Positions 37,801 through 50,639 of a DNA stretch of 64,000 nt are shown here, piece after piece. The stretch comes from Anaeramoeba flamelloides. Lineage: Eukaryota > Metamonada > Anaeramoebidae. Under the pieces are notes generated by a model that made no database searches, had not been told where the DNA came from, and saw nothing but the letters and a program-made list of their open reading frames with translations. A program made the translations under genes and the position numbers. Positions within the stretch are counted from its first letter, which is position 1, and the number at the start of each line of letters is the position of its first letter. The stretch lies in the NCBI GenBank assembly GCA_027625915.1, contig JANTQA010000008.1, forward strand, positions 9,735,001 to 9,799,000. Direction: 5' to 3'.

Positions 37801-37904
37801 ATTTGAAGTTTATTCAATAATTTAAATCTTAAATTTAGGAAATAGGTTGTGAAATGAATTGAAATTAAAAGATATATATTATTTTAAGTTTCTGGGTGAA
37901 ATCC

Positions 37905-38330
37905 AAATTACTATTTGTTGCAAAATAAATTAATCAAAATTTTTATTTGGCTTTCCAAAAAAAGTTAATTCTAATCAAAAATAATGCAAGCATTTCAAAA
38001 TAAAACATTGAAAATTTTCATTCAGCTTTCGAAAAAAAGATTTTTTTAATCACTTAACCTTTCAAATTTTTAATAATCTTCAAAGAACCTTAAATTATTA
38101 ATATCCCTTTTAGAGTTGGGGTCTTTGGAAGATTTATTTGAATTCTTGATATGTGATTTTTTTAGAAAGTTGAATGAAAATGTCAACAAATAAGAATTCT
38201 AAATTTCCCTTTTAGAATTGGGATCTTTAATTGACTTATTCTAATTCTTAGGATTATGTGATTTTTTTGGAAAGCTGAGTGAAACTTTTTGATCTTTTTA
38301 AATTGCAATTAACAGCAAAGATCTCTCGCT
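37905..38330. repeat. Foldback repeat I, copy 2
   Basis: TTCATTCAGCTTTCGAAAAA at the left pairs with TTTTTTGGAAAGCTGAGTGA at the right. Inside, a unit (CCCTTTTAGAATTGGGATCTTT through GTGATTTTTTTGGAAAGCTGA) occurs twice in tandem. It is the partner of 31690-31980. Confidence 0.6.
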
Positions 38331-38460
38331 ATTTAAAAAGAAAACACGAATTTCAAATGAAAATTTCTTTCATAATTTTTAGAATTAAAGGCAACTTTTG
38401 AATTAAAATTATCTTGTTTTATTGGGTGTTACATTTAGCTCTAAATACAAAACTACAATT

Positions 38461-39283
38461 TTAATTGAAAATAAGTGGCCAATTGAAAGGGTGTCTTGTG
38501 TAGTAAATAATATCTCCCAATTTCTGAAAAACTTGTTACAATTTTTGCAAATAAAATCAAAAGAAAGGATGAAAAAAAAAAAAAGAGAAAAAGAAAAGAA
38601 AATTGAAAATAATTTACCTTATGATTTTTTGCAATGAAAAAATGATCCACGTTTCCAGTTTTTTCTTCTAAATACAAGCTGTGTCTCATTTTTTCTTGCT
38701 CTAATTTTTTCCCATTATAGTTTCCCATTAATTTACCAGACACAATATTTTGACAATTTGAAATATCAACTATTCAAAGCGTATTATTTTTTATGTTTTT
38801 TGTATTTTTGTTTTTTAAAGAAAAAAAAAAAAAAGGATCAAAAAAAAAGAAGACAAAGAAAAAAAGAGAAAAGGGTAAAAAATTTAAATTGAAAAACAAG
38901 AGCATTAAAACAAGAAGAAATTTAAAATGTAATTACTTGTTGCTTCTTTTGGTGTTTCAGCAGTTGGAGAAATATGAATTTCGGTTCCTTCTTTATTTAA
39001 TTTTAAAAATTTGAACATCAACTTATTTCCTTTCCCAAATGTCTCAAACATACAACCTTTTTGACATTTTGATTTCAATTGTTCACAAATTGCTTCACTT
39101 GCTCTTTTCTTTCGTTCATTAGGATCTTCTTCTTCAAGGTATATTTGGTTTTCAGTTTCAATCATGAGTGACAAATTTAATAAGTATAAAAAATGACAAG
39201 TAATATTCTCTTCAAAATCTGAAGCAAAAATCACTTTTTTGTTAGAATCTATTTTTAAAAATATTTTGTTTGGTTTCCCAATT
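38461..39283 (-). CDS. Small gene with a probable PH-type domain (three exons, 5' end unsure)
   Basis: Three exons join in phase: 39283-38937 (donor ACAA|GTAATT), 38769-38618 (acceptor GAATAG, donor AAG|GTAAAT) and 38523-38461 (acceptor TTTCAG, stop TAA). The joined protein reads IGKPNKIFLKID, then EEEDPNERKKRASEAICEQL, KGCMFETFGKGNKLMFKFLKLN, TEIHISPTAETPKEATIDIS, NCQNIVSGKLMGN, SLYLEEKTGNVDHFFIAKNHK and LGDIIYYTRHPFNWPLIFN. The run 'KGxxFxxFGKxxKxxFKFLKL...I.ISP...IDI..C..IVSG' recalls the beta-sandwich of PH domains in phospholipase C and ELMO-like proteins (inference from pattern only). The start is unclear. The first upstream ATG (39336) meets an in-frame TGA at codon 6, and the next ATG in frame is 39165. 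An upstream exon is likely. Two phase-consistent introns make this a real gene. Confidence 0.6.
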
Positions 39284-41269
39284 CTACGTTTAATAAAGAA
39301 ATGTTTTTGAAAACAATTTCAATTTTGATTTGACATTGTATTTGGAAACTTTTCTTGTATTGTTGCTTATTAAAAATATTGTCCAATTGACCTTTTGGTT
39401 ATTTCTTGAAAATCACCCAAGTTATTAAGGTTAATATTAAAATTTCAATTCTCAAGAACGGTATAAAAGGATATAACAATTTTGGTCGAAGAAAGGAATC
39501 TAAAAAGTTGTAAATAACCAATTTTTTAGATGTTCATTTTTGGATTTTAAAAAGTTTTAAAAATTTAGTTCAACAATCTTTTTGGAAGAATGAGTTATTT
39601 GATAATGGCCATCTTTTTTTTCAATATTCAAAAAAAAAAGAAAATTATTTGAATTTGTAACAGGTAATTTGATTTTTTTGTTGGGAAAATAATATTTAAC
39701 ACAATCTAAATATTATTATTTTCTTTTAATTTTTAGATCTAATTTTGAAAATTAAGATCACAGCAAATACAGCATTTTTTCGAAATAAGGTCAACACTAG
39801 ACTTCATATGAGAGCATTAATCATATAATAATTCCCTAAAATAACTAAATTTTTAAAAAAATAAAAAAAAAACTTTTGGGTCTTTTTCATTGAAATTTCT
39901 TGTGAATAATTCTCAATTTCTTTAGGAAAATTAAAAATATTGAAATAAGATTTTTTAATAGTAAAGAACTAGATTTTTAAATAAATTGTAAATCTTCGTT
40001 TTTGAGAAAGTTAATTTGCAGTTTCAAACATTTTTTTTTTCAAATTTACTTTTAAAAAAAAAAAAAAAAACAAAAATCTCAAAACAAAAAAAAATTGAAT
40101 AAATTATAAAAAAATAATTTTAAGTAAAATAGAAAAAATATTTTGATAAGAATACTGGACTAAATTTAAACAATATGTACTATTTCTTCAATTAAACTAT
40201 ACTAATTTGACTTAAAAAGAACTTATATTTGAAAAATAGTAGTTAACCTGAAATAATAAATTGAAAAGAAAAGCACTTTTTTTTTACTATTTAGGAAGAA
40301 ATAATCAATAAATGATATCAAGTATTCCTTATTAAATTATTCAAGACTTATAAAAGTCTGATTTGTTGAAAACAAAAACAAAACAAAAAATAAAACGAAA
40401 AAAGAAATAAATCGTAAATAATAATTTTTTATATAAATATGTAGGTTTTTTTTTTCACTATAACTCTCTGAAACAAAATAATCTATTTTTTTGTTTTTTT
40501 TGAAAATTAAATAAATTTAAGTCTAAAGATATTTTATAATCTGATTTTTTTTTCAATTATTTATTAAATACTTTTTTTTTTTAAATAAAAACATCTTCAA
40601 TGAAATGAACAAATAATAAATCAAATGAAAAAAATCAAATAAAGTAAAAATGAAGAATAGAAAGAAAAAAATAAAGTAATTTACCATTAAAATTCCCAAA
40701 TGATTTAATTTTAGAATTTATAGAATCTCAAAATTTTTAAATTCAGAATCATAGGATTTTAATGATTCCAATTGAGTCCGTTTTTATGAATATGTTCTCT
40801 TGTTATAGACCCCTTTTAAGAATAATCTGTCAAAAGGATCCAAAATTATTATATTCTGATTCCATGGAATCAAAAAAAGATTTTTATTTGGTACCAAAAC
40901 TCTATTAAAAAAAAAAAAATCTTTTGATTACATTTCAAAGTAAAATAATTTTCTTTGGAGAAGCAAACATAATATCACCAAAAGTGTTAGAAAGGTGTTG
41001 AAAACAAAAATTTTCAATACGAAAAACCCCAAATATTTATTGTTATGAAAAATTATTAAGATTCTTTCAAATAGTTATTAATAAATCCATTTAGGAATTA
41101 TTAACTTTTGAGAATAATCAGAACTCAAGTAAAAACGGAATTTAAACAAGAAATAAGTTAAGACTAATCAACGAAATAAAAAAAGACATTTGATTCACAT
41201 GGAATCGAAAAAAGAATATTTTGAGGTTATTTTTGAAAAAGAATTAAAATATGAACTTTATTTATCATC
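39284..41269. other. Intergenic between the PH-type gene and clathrin arm 2
   Basis: It holds the second copy of the 5960-6360 repeat (39870-40215). The rest is A/T runs and no coding signal was seen. Confidence 0.55.
39870..40215. repeat. Dispersed repeat, copy 2
   Basis: Partner of 5960-6360, same orientation. Confidence 0.55.
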
Positions 41270-44200
41270 TCAAAGTTCCCAAATAATTTAATATTTTGTC
41301 TTGTGTATTTGATAATTTAGATTCAAGGTCTTAAAAATTCTAATATTATTTTTGATTTATATTTTTTAAGAAAAAAACTCAAAAAAAAATAAAATTAAAA
41401 TATGAATAAAATAAAAAAAGAAGAAAAAAAAAATAAAACGTTTATAAGGTTTAGGTTTATCTTTTGGTCATTTAAATTTATTAAAAAATATAAAGAGAAA
41501 TGGTTTTTAAAAAATGGAAAAAAGAAAAGACATTAAATTAAAATAATATAAAAGAATAGAAAAAAAAAAATAAAAAGTTTATTTAAATAATGTATTTAAT
41601 AATAATTCTCGAATTGGTTAAAATCATCATTAAATTCATTTATTCCACCACCCATTCCAAAGTATTGGTCTTGGTTTGTGTCTTGGAGGACTTCTTGTTC
41701 GACCTTTTGTTCGTTTTGTTCATTTTTTTTCGTTTTGTGCGATTTCCTTAAGTTCTTGGTTTTCGTCTTCAAGTTTTGAGATTCTGGTTGAATATTCTCT
41801 GAAGGTTTGGATCAAGAATGGCATTGCAAAGTCTACGATATTAAATCTCCAGGCCAATTCCAAAGCGACATCTGGTCTGATGATGTCGTAGCACATGTAT
41901 AGACATGCACCAAAGCATTCCTTGAGTTCGTTTTCGACAAAGAATGTCAATAGTTCTTCTCCAATTTCTTGAGTTTTTTGAAGCGCATGCTGTTGTCATG
42001 GCGTCTTTATAGAGTTGGTCCTTTTTGGAAAGTTCAACAGATTTTGAGAATTTTCCGTTTCGTTTGTAAATGTAGGCTGAAATTCTTCTAAATTCAAGAA
42101 GTTCGTTTTCTTCAAGTGTTCTTGCGAATCCTGTTTGATCGAAATTGTCAAAGGTATCGATCGAGACTTGTAAGTTTTCGTATTCTCCATCTTCGACATA
42201 TAATTGATTCAATGCTTCGTTTACTGCCTTGATGTTATTTTTGTTGCACAGAAACCAAATATGGCTTGATTAAGGGCAAATGTTGTGCCTTTCTCATTTC
42301 CATGACCACTCTTGAATGGTCAATTCTTGGCGTGAGAACAACCAAGAGATCAACAACCAATAAGGGATGTTGTTCCAAATAAAATTGGAGCGATTTATAA
42401 TAGTTTTCGATCGTTGCAACTTTTTGGACAATGTCTTTGAATTTGGTGTGGCTCCATGATTGGATTGGATGTTGGATCATGACCTTGATTGAATTGTCGA
42501 ATTCTTCATAGAGCACATATAAGTAGCATAATTCGTTCCATTGGTGCATGTATTCTGCTTGTCTGATCAATCTTGGGATGTTGATTCTTGATGAATAGAG
42601 TTTGATATGTTCCATCATTTTGGCGACATTGTATTTGGAATACAGAACGCCCAATGTGGTGAACATTCCGTTGTGTGCTTGTTCAAGACCCAATCCGGCT
42701 TCCAAAAGTTGGATCACCTCTTCAAAGTGTCCTCTGTTTTCGTAGTATTGTACCAATTCTTCGAGTTCATCGGCTTGGATGATGATGTGTAAGCCTGCGA
42801 TCTGTGCTAATCTGAATTCTTTAAAGTCGATACATGCATGGTTGACTTCCTTCCATGTGTGTGTTGTGTTTGCCTTTCTTGCTGCTTCAACAGCTCCATG
42901 GAAGTCTTCCAATTTGACAAGAGTCGATGCAAGTCTTCCATAATTACTAATGTTGATATACAGAAGTTTAGCTGCCTTGTAGAGCTTCTCGTCAAAGCAT
43001 CTGTCACCAACAAGTTGGATTTTGGCTAGATTTGGTGAGTTGATAAAGTCCTCAAGGTCTGCCAATCGTTCAGTTCGTGCAAATGCATAGACAAGCTCAG
43101 TTTCAACCATTTGCTCTTTGATTAATCTTCTACACATTTGTAAATAATTGATCAATTCTTCGTAATGCTCTCCACTTTTGAAGCATGCTTCGATAACCTT
43201 TTCGTATTTCGTTGGGTTGTTTGCCTTGATATAGGAGTTCATTCCTTCAACAACAAATCCTCGATCGCATTGTGCGTCAGCAAGTGTTGACCATACCTCT
43301 GCTTCGTCGCAGAGCTCTGCCCATTCAACAGCTCTTGGCATATCCATGATGTTATTCAACAAGACTTGGATCGCAGACACCTTTTCTCCAAATTTCTTAA
43401 AAAATTGTGAAGGCTTCTTCATACAATCCTTCTCCAATCGATACATTGGCAATGTTTGACCCATCAAAGTTGTCTAATCGTGTGATATATTCCATAACTC
43501 GGCTTTTGTCGGCCTTGATTGCAGTCAAAATCAATAAGTTTTGTAAACTTGGGTTGTCTGAAAATGGTGTTTGCTTTAACATGATTTTTTCAAGTAAATC
43601 GATCAGTTCGTTTGGTAAGTCTGCTTGCATAAATGCTCGTACAGTCACAGAGACTTCGTCGGCATCTTGAGATTCTGGTAATGCAGTTGAAGTTACTTGG
43701 TTTACTAATTGATCTCTAAATTCATTTTCGGGGTTCAATGCATATTTCCAGAGCTCATCATCTTGTCTTTCGACCAAGTATCGTGCTTGGTGTTTAAACA
43801 TTGAGTTTCTGTTTGTCAAATCAATTAATTCCTTGTCACATTTTCCTCTTTTTATATGCAACGAATGCTAAATGTGGATCTCTCTTTTCACAATAGGCTC
43901 CAACAATTTTCGAATCGTAATATTCATTTGTTAATAAAAAGTTTTCTGGATCCTTGTTTGCATCAATGTAAATTTTGGCCAACGCAGAGTGTGTTGAGCT
44001 ATCGTGGTCTCCCTCTTCGATCAATTTCTCAAGCATTGGTAACAAGATTTTTAATCGGTTTCTTTTTTCAACAACCAATGATAATTCGTTAACAGGAATC
44101 AATCCACGAATCGACATGATCAATTCTTTAATATAATCTTCATTCACGTCCAAATCTAACAAGGTTCCAATAACTTGTGGTGCTTTGTTTGGGTTGATCT

Positions 44201-45219
44201 TTTGGACATATGTTTCAATATATGATGTAGCACTGTTTTTATAAAGATATCTTGTGAGGTCTTCAACAAAATCAAATCGATCACAAACAATGATTAAAGG
44301 CAAATGTGATGACAAATTGCTAGATTTTAAAAAGTTTTTGACCTTTTCTGGGTTATAATGATCAGAGGTCCGGCAAATGTGTTCGACTTCTTGGATTTCT
44401 CCGATTTTCGTTGCAGCTTGGATGTATTTATAATGGATGTCTGCTTCCTGTGTTTGGCTAATAACAGAGCCTAAATAATAATATACACCTTCAAATGAGT
44501 TGAAGTTTTCAAAAAGAGCAACAAATTTTTCAATTCCAAATCGTTCAGTGTACTTGGCTGCAATTTGCACAACAACTTGTAAATTTTGTTTGATGTTGGC
44601 AGTTAACATTTCCTTCAAGCATTGCATAAAATATTCATCAGTTAACCGTTCAAAGTAATTCACCAACCATTCTGGTGGGATCACCTCAGTGTGAACAACA
44701 CATCTTTTAATGTCTCCAATTTCTTCATAATGCTCTAATGCTCGTTGGAATAATCCCTGTCTTTCACAAAGGTATGCAATTTTTGCTCGATCATAATGTG
44801 AAAACACTTCTTGGGCCATAATCGCATCAGCTACCCTTGGTGCAGTGTTCAAATTGATCTCTAAAAGCCTTGTTTGGAGTGGCCCTTCTTCTTCTTTGTT
44901 GTTTTTCAAAACATCAAGCATGATTTGAGTTAAATCTTGAATCATCCCTCCTCTTAACAAGATTTCCATCATCGTTGTTGTGTCAATTAATTGTCCTGAT
45001 TCGTCGTTTAACAATAATTGTACAAATGAAGTAACACCTTCTGGATTCATTTGAATTAAATTCGATAAAATCATTGGATAATTTGGTTTGTAATCAAATT
45101 TTTTTGAATAAGCAATGATTTTATCAAATTGTCCCAATTCTGCAAAGCATTGAACAACCTTTGTTTATTAATTAATTATTTATTAATTTTGATTTGACAA
45201 CGAGAGAGGAATGGTATCG

Positions 45220-45265
<46 letters not shown>

Positions 45266-45372
45266 ATTATGCAGAAAATAATAAATTAAAGTTGAATGTT
45301 AAACGAGTGTAATCAAAAAATCAAAAAAAAAAATAAAATATTAAATTTCTCGGATATTTACTTTTTCAGAAG
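41270..45372. repeat. Inverted-repeat arm 2 (clathrin duplication)
   Basis: Reverse complement of about 1-4690. The arm lacks the 573-bp insertion and so preserves its empty site near 41345-41352. At base 45372 the match reaches the window's first base, so the true outer end is not visible. Confidence 0.9.
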
Positions 45373-47567
45373 CAGTTGCTCTTAAATAAATGGAAAGTGC
45401 AAGCATTGTATCAATTCTTCTGACAAGGTCACCAAGTTCTTCAGAGCATTCAAGTTTGTTTTCTTTTAACCATCTTTCAATTAATTGTGTTCTTCCTTGT
45501 TGAACAACGGGTGTTGCAAGTTCAATTGATTCTAAGGCGTTTAATTTACCCTTATCAAGCAACACACTGAAATATTGAAGGATTGGTGCTGGGCTTCCTT
45601 GTTGTTGTGGTGCTTGTTTAAACATGTTGATTGTTTGTGCAGTCCGGAGGCTGTGTCCTGGCGAATTCGATGCAATAATTGCTGCTTGCTTGTAGTTGCC
45701 CTGTTCAAAGTACCTGTTGAATTGTGTCATAAACAAATCTTCAGCTCCTGGCAAGTTGGCTCTTCCCGTTAAGGAAATTGCCAAATCCAGGTTTTTCAAT
45801 GTTGATACGATATAGGGAATCACAGTTTCTTCGTTGATTGTGATTGTCAGTACTTGTCCCTTTCTGTTCACACCAATGATACCATTGTTGGATTTGTTTT
45901 GTGTTGTCGCGAAAATTGTTTCAGATGAAATTCTGTTCATATAGATCATTGCTCCGGATTCAAGATCATACACATGAATGTATCCCATTTGTGTGATCAA
46001 GTAAATGACTCCATATTTTTCACCAATTTGCATTGAAAGTGGGAAATCTGTAACGGCTTCTTGTGGGAAATAAATGTCAACAGATGTTCGTTGATATTTG
46101 GGTTCATTTCCTCTTTTTTCTCCTCCAACTTCCACAATGTGTAATTTTGACATGTTTTCGTTTCTCATTGCTACACAGCATAATGTAGATGGGGTTGTTG
46201 CTCCATTAACTTTGAAACTTGCAAAAACCATTGAGTGTCCTTTTTTGTTTTTTACATTTATTTTTTTTTTGGTTTGATTTTAATTTTTGTTTGTTTATCA
46301 TTTATTGTTTTTTTTTGTTTACCAGATTATACCATTGTTTTAATTGTTATTTGAAAATTAGGATGTTTAATTGAATTAAACGAAACCAAAGTTTTTGGAA
46401 TTAGGTTATCTCTAAAGATACAAACCCAAATTAGATTCAAATCAAAATACAAATAAAAAAGAAAAATACAAACCTTCAAAAGGTTGAGAAACTTGTTTTT
46501 CAATCGAGTAAAGTTGAATTTTTCCAACAACTCTATTATTAATTTTGGTAATTCCAACTAAAGATACCCATTGTTTGTCATCTGAAACTTGATAATCAAT
46601 GATCTGTGTGTTGGTAAGACTTTCGTGTCTGTCAAATACCTTAACAGGTTCACTTGTTCCTTTGGTTTTATTTTTTTTTTTAATTTATTATACAAAAAAA
46701 AAAAAAAGGAAAAGTTGTTTTTGGAAGAAAATAGTAAAAAAAAAAAAAAATAAAATAAAAAAAAGCAAAAATACGATCAAAATTTTGTTTTAAGAGTGAA
46801 TTGTTAAAGTGGATAAAAAGGAGAAAAATAGAAAAGAATTTGAATAAGAAAAGTGTTTGAATACCTTCAATTGACCAGTGATAAACGGAACTGTTTGTAA
46901 CTAAAACGATCTGATTAACAGAAATCCATTTCCAAAATTTTACGTCTTCTTGAATTTGATAACTTTTCATTTTGGATTTTAACTCAATATTGAAAATTTG
47001 CAATAAACTCCCAGCTTTTGTTGTTTTTATTGAGAAGGAAGAAAAAAAAAAAAAAAAAAAAAAAAAAATTATATTAGTTGAGAAAGAACAAAAAGAAATC
47101 GTTTTTTTTTAAGAAAAAAAAAAAAGAAACATTTGTTTCAAAAATTAGAAAAAAAAAAAAAAAAAGAAAAAGAAAAAAAAAAAAAAAAAATTGGAATAAA
47201 AGGTTATTAACGAACAAAAAAGTTTTTTTTTTTTTTTTTTTGTTTGAAAAAACAATAAAACAAAAATTTAAAATTTTAATCCAATCAAAAAGAAAGAATA
47301 AATCAAAGAAAACCAACCTTTTAAAGCTATAACCATGCTTTTAGGATTCATAATAGCTGCTTCTGCCTTTATTGGTCTTCTGGATGGTTGATTAGGGTTT
47401 TGTAAATCGACAATTACAACATTTGGTACTTCGCCACTTACTTCTCTGACACAAATGTATTTATCAGATTGCATTGTCAATGTATTAAAACCAATGAATT
47501 GTGGGCTAATACCAATTGACTGAAGATTAATTATCTCATTAAATTTGATTGGTAAATTGTTTGTCAT
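41596..47567 (-). CDS. chc: Clathrin heavy chain, copy 2 (full gene, five frame breaks)
   Basis: Complete gene for the clathrin heavy chain. Exons by homology and phase: 47567-47318, 47014-46865, 46659-46474, 46239-45362 and 45158-41596. The first ATG gives [11 protein letters not shown], aligning with MAQILPIRFQE of animal clathrin. The N-terminal propeller follows ([32 protein letters not shown]-like [20 protein letters not shown]), then the linker and the leg repeats, ending ENYY. All introns are GT-AG with acceptors ending AAAG. The last exon has five places where a homopolymer is one base longer than in copy 1 (near 43850, 43400, 42239, 41975 and 41725), each shifting the frame; copy 1 is intact at all five. 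Either this copy is a young pseudogene or the runs are over-called. The second is favoured, because no amino-acid replacements were noticed between copies. Upstream of the ATG another CCCAAAG motif hints at a 5'-leader intron. Confidence 0.93.
45159..47317 (-). other. Four introns of clathrin copy 2
   Basis: 47317-47015 (GTTGGT...AACAAAAG), 46864-46660 (GTATTC...ACCAAAG), 46473-46240 (GTTTGT...AAAAAAG) and 45361-45159 (GTAAAT...AACAAAG). Each restores the conserved clathrin reading: [34 protein letters not shown] and [12 protein letters not shown]. Long A and T runs fill them. Confidence 0.85.
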
Positions 47568-49769
47568 TCTTTGGGAACAAAAAAAATAATTAAAGAAAAA
47601 AAAAAAAAAAAAAAGTAAAATAATGAAAAAAAAATGAATAAAGAAAAAAACAAAAAATGAATTTTCGTTAAATTTAATTTGTGTTTGGGAGAACTTGTCT
47701 TCAATTGTAAGAAAAGTTCTCAAAATTCTATTTACTTTCAAACAAAATAATTAAATTTTCGACTATCTTTTGAAAGCCTTCAAAAAAACCACAGGTAATA
47801 ACGATAGTAATTGGTTAATGTCTTAATATTCCATTATTATTTGAGAATCAATAAAAAAAATTATCTTAAAATAAAAATAGTTGAAAATAGAAAGGTGATT
47901 CATTTTGAAAATTACTTCCAAACTGAACGATTCGAAAATTCGTATTTTTCAAATCACTAAGGATAGTCAAATAATAACAAAGAAAAAAATAATGATTTTT
48001 TTTGAGAATAAAAGATGAAAAGGACAACATTTGTATTTTTTTATTTTGAAGAACAAATCAATCCAAAATAAAAGCAAATATACTTTAGAACAATGTTTTT
48101 TATAAAAACAGAATCAAAATCACATGAACACCAAATTGAACTCATTTAACAATGTTTTCAATTGACTCATTTTATTCTCAATCAAGGTACAAGGTACCAA
48201 AACTCTGATAGGTTTTGAATATTTTTTTGTTTTTTTTTGTTTAATTTGATCCCTTCCAATGCAATTTATATGTTAAAAGTGCTGGTTAATTGATTGAAGT
48301 TTTGGTTAGAGTAACTCGTCTCCTTAAATCTCTTTAAGTGACCTTTTATGATTTTATTCAGAAAAAAGGTAATTCACAACTTTTATTTTCTCACTATTAA
48401 ACAATATCCAAAGACTTGGATATTTTAAGGGGTTTATTTGATCTATTGATTTTAAAAGAAATACACAGACAATACTAAAATGTATTTATCTTCTCTAAGT
48501 AGTTGAATTTGCTTGATTTTCAAAAGTAAGGAAAAGAAATAGAAAATTAGATTATAATTATGGATCTTTTTGTTTCACTTGCTTAACAATATGTATAGAC
48601 ATGAAATAATCAAAAGAAGTCACACATGTACAAATAACCAACAAAATAGGAGTGTAGACAATAATTGACAATTTGTTATTTTTTAGAGTCTTTATTGGGG
48701 AACACCCCACATGATCACTCTATTCCCAAATGAAGAAGGTGATTGAGATCACGTATTAACACACATAATGGAAACCTTAAACTTCGTAATTAAGAAAGCT
48801 TCAATCGTTGATTCTTAGCAAATTTACATTGAAAATCTTTGCAAAACAATGAAAATTCCGAATTTGACATATTTTCATAAAAACCGCCAATTTGTACTTG
48901 TTTTAAGTGACAATAAAACTTGAAAAAATCTTCTGGTAAATTTAATAGCAAATTTAAATTTTTTTTACCGTTCTTGAAATTGAAAAACCAAGTAAATATA
49001 TGATTACTACATGGCGAAACTTACTTTTAGAGCTATTTTGAATATGAATTAATTATTTGTAATAAAAATTTGATACTTTTTTCTCATTTTGAAAAATATT
49101 AAAAATCCAACCAATTTTTAAATTATTTTATAAAAAAAGATTTTATTAAAAAAGAAAGAAATCTAATTATCTATAAAGGAACTAAACATAACTACCCATT
49201 AAAAATAAAATAATAATGCTTTGGAATAATAAATATAGATAAAAAATAAAAATAATTTCAAAAAAAAATAAAATAATTATATTGGGCTTGTAAAAATCTA
49301 ATTTCTTTATCCAAAGTCATGTTCAAATCATTTTTTTATTTTTACTAAACAGAACTCTACAAGAAAAAATACCCAAAAATTGAATTGAATCGTCTTGCTA
49401 AACACCCCTTTAAAAACTGGAAAAATCATCTTATAACCTATAGAAATAAAGTTTAATTTATAGTATTTTTAATCAACCTTGGCAACAAATTCTTTATTTG
49501 TTCAAATAGTTAGTTATACTACGGAGAATTTACCTTTAAATAGGATTTATTACTATTTCTCATTTTTTTCAATATTTTCAAACAAATAAAATGTAGTAAA
49601 ATTAATAATTCTGAAAAAAAAATTATAAAAAATATATTTATTATTTTATTATTGAAGAAGTATATTTTACACTCTAAGACAACATTTAAAATTAGAAACC
49701 AATTTTATTATTATTATTATTATTTTATTTTTTCGTTTACCTTTCAGAAATAAAATGATATCACTATAT

Positions 49770-50342
49770 GCCTATATGACCTAAAAAACACTAAAAATTG
49801 AAAACTGAACCAATACCCCCATTAAAAAAATTAAAAAAACTCATGGAAAAAAAAAAAAATAAATAAAGTTTCCATTTAACTGTTTCTTGAAAACATTTTT
49901 TGCCAAAATGATTGAATTCAAACCTGAAATTTTTGTATATTTTTAGATACACTATCTCTTATTGTAACCAATTTACTAAAAAAAAAATTCTAAATTATGG
50001 GAATTTTATTTTCACAAAAGGCTTAATTTGGACTTCAAATATTTTTATTTTATTTTTTTTATGGCAAAATTAAAAAAAAAATTATTTAAAAAAGATAACT
50101 ACCTGGAAAAATATTCTAATTTAATACATTAACTTATTCGTTGATTTCAAAATTTTCTCAACCCCGATTTTTTTTTTAAAAAAAAAAATACACAGTAATC
50201 TCAAAAAATATTTTGGATATTCAAAAGTTGAGAGTGTTTTTATTCTAAAAAAAAATACCCCAGTGGTTAATTGAATTAAGTTATAAAACTAGATTTTGAA
50301 AATCAATAATGAGAAAAAATAGCACTTTTTTATATTAAGGAC
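49770..50342. mobile_element. 573-bp non-coding element, copy 2
   Basis: Same orientation and the same length as 4029-4601, flanked by ATAT at 49766-49769 and 50343-50346. Shared blocks include TTTCCATTTAACTGTTTCTT and GCCAAAATGATTGAATTCAA. It sits within or beside the LINE remnant whose tail matches 35473-35505 (compare 49645-49680). Confidence 0.8.
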
Positions 50343-50639
50343 ATATATTTATTTATTAATCTATATTTTGTTATCTCTAAACATTTTAGTAAAAAATATG
50401 AATATTCAAAAAAATAAAAACTATTAAAAAAATATTTTTTATGAAGAAAAATATGACTCTATTTTTGAAATTTAGCTTATATAAGTTATTATCCGGAAAC
50501 AATTTAGTAAAATACATTATTATTCCAAAAAAAAAAAAAAAACAATTAAAAAAAAATTTTTTCTGATTAAAAATCTGTCCAATTTTTTGAGATTTTTGCT
50601 TAGTTGTACTTATGCTTCAAACGACCCCCCAGAAAATTA

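Noticed and set aside
47074-47332. Lys- and Phe-rich frames on both strands
   Set aside because: They fall inside a clathrin intron made of A and T runs.
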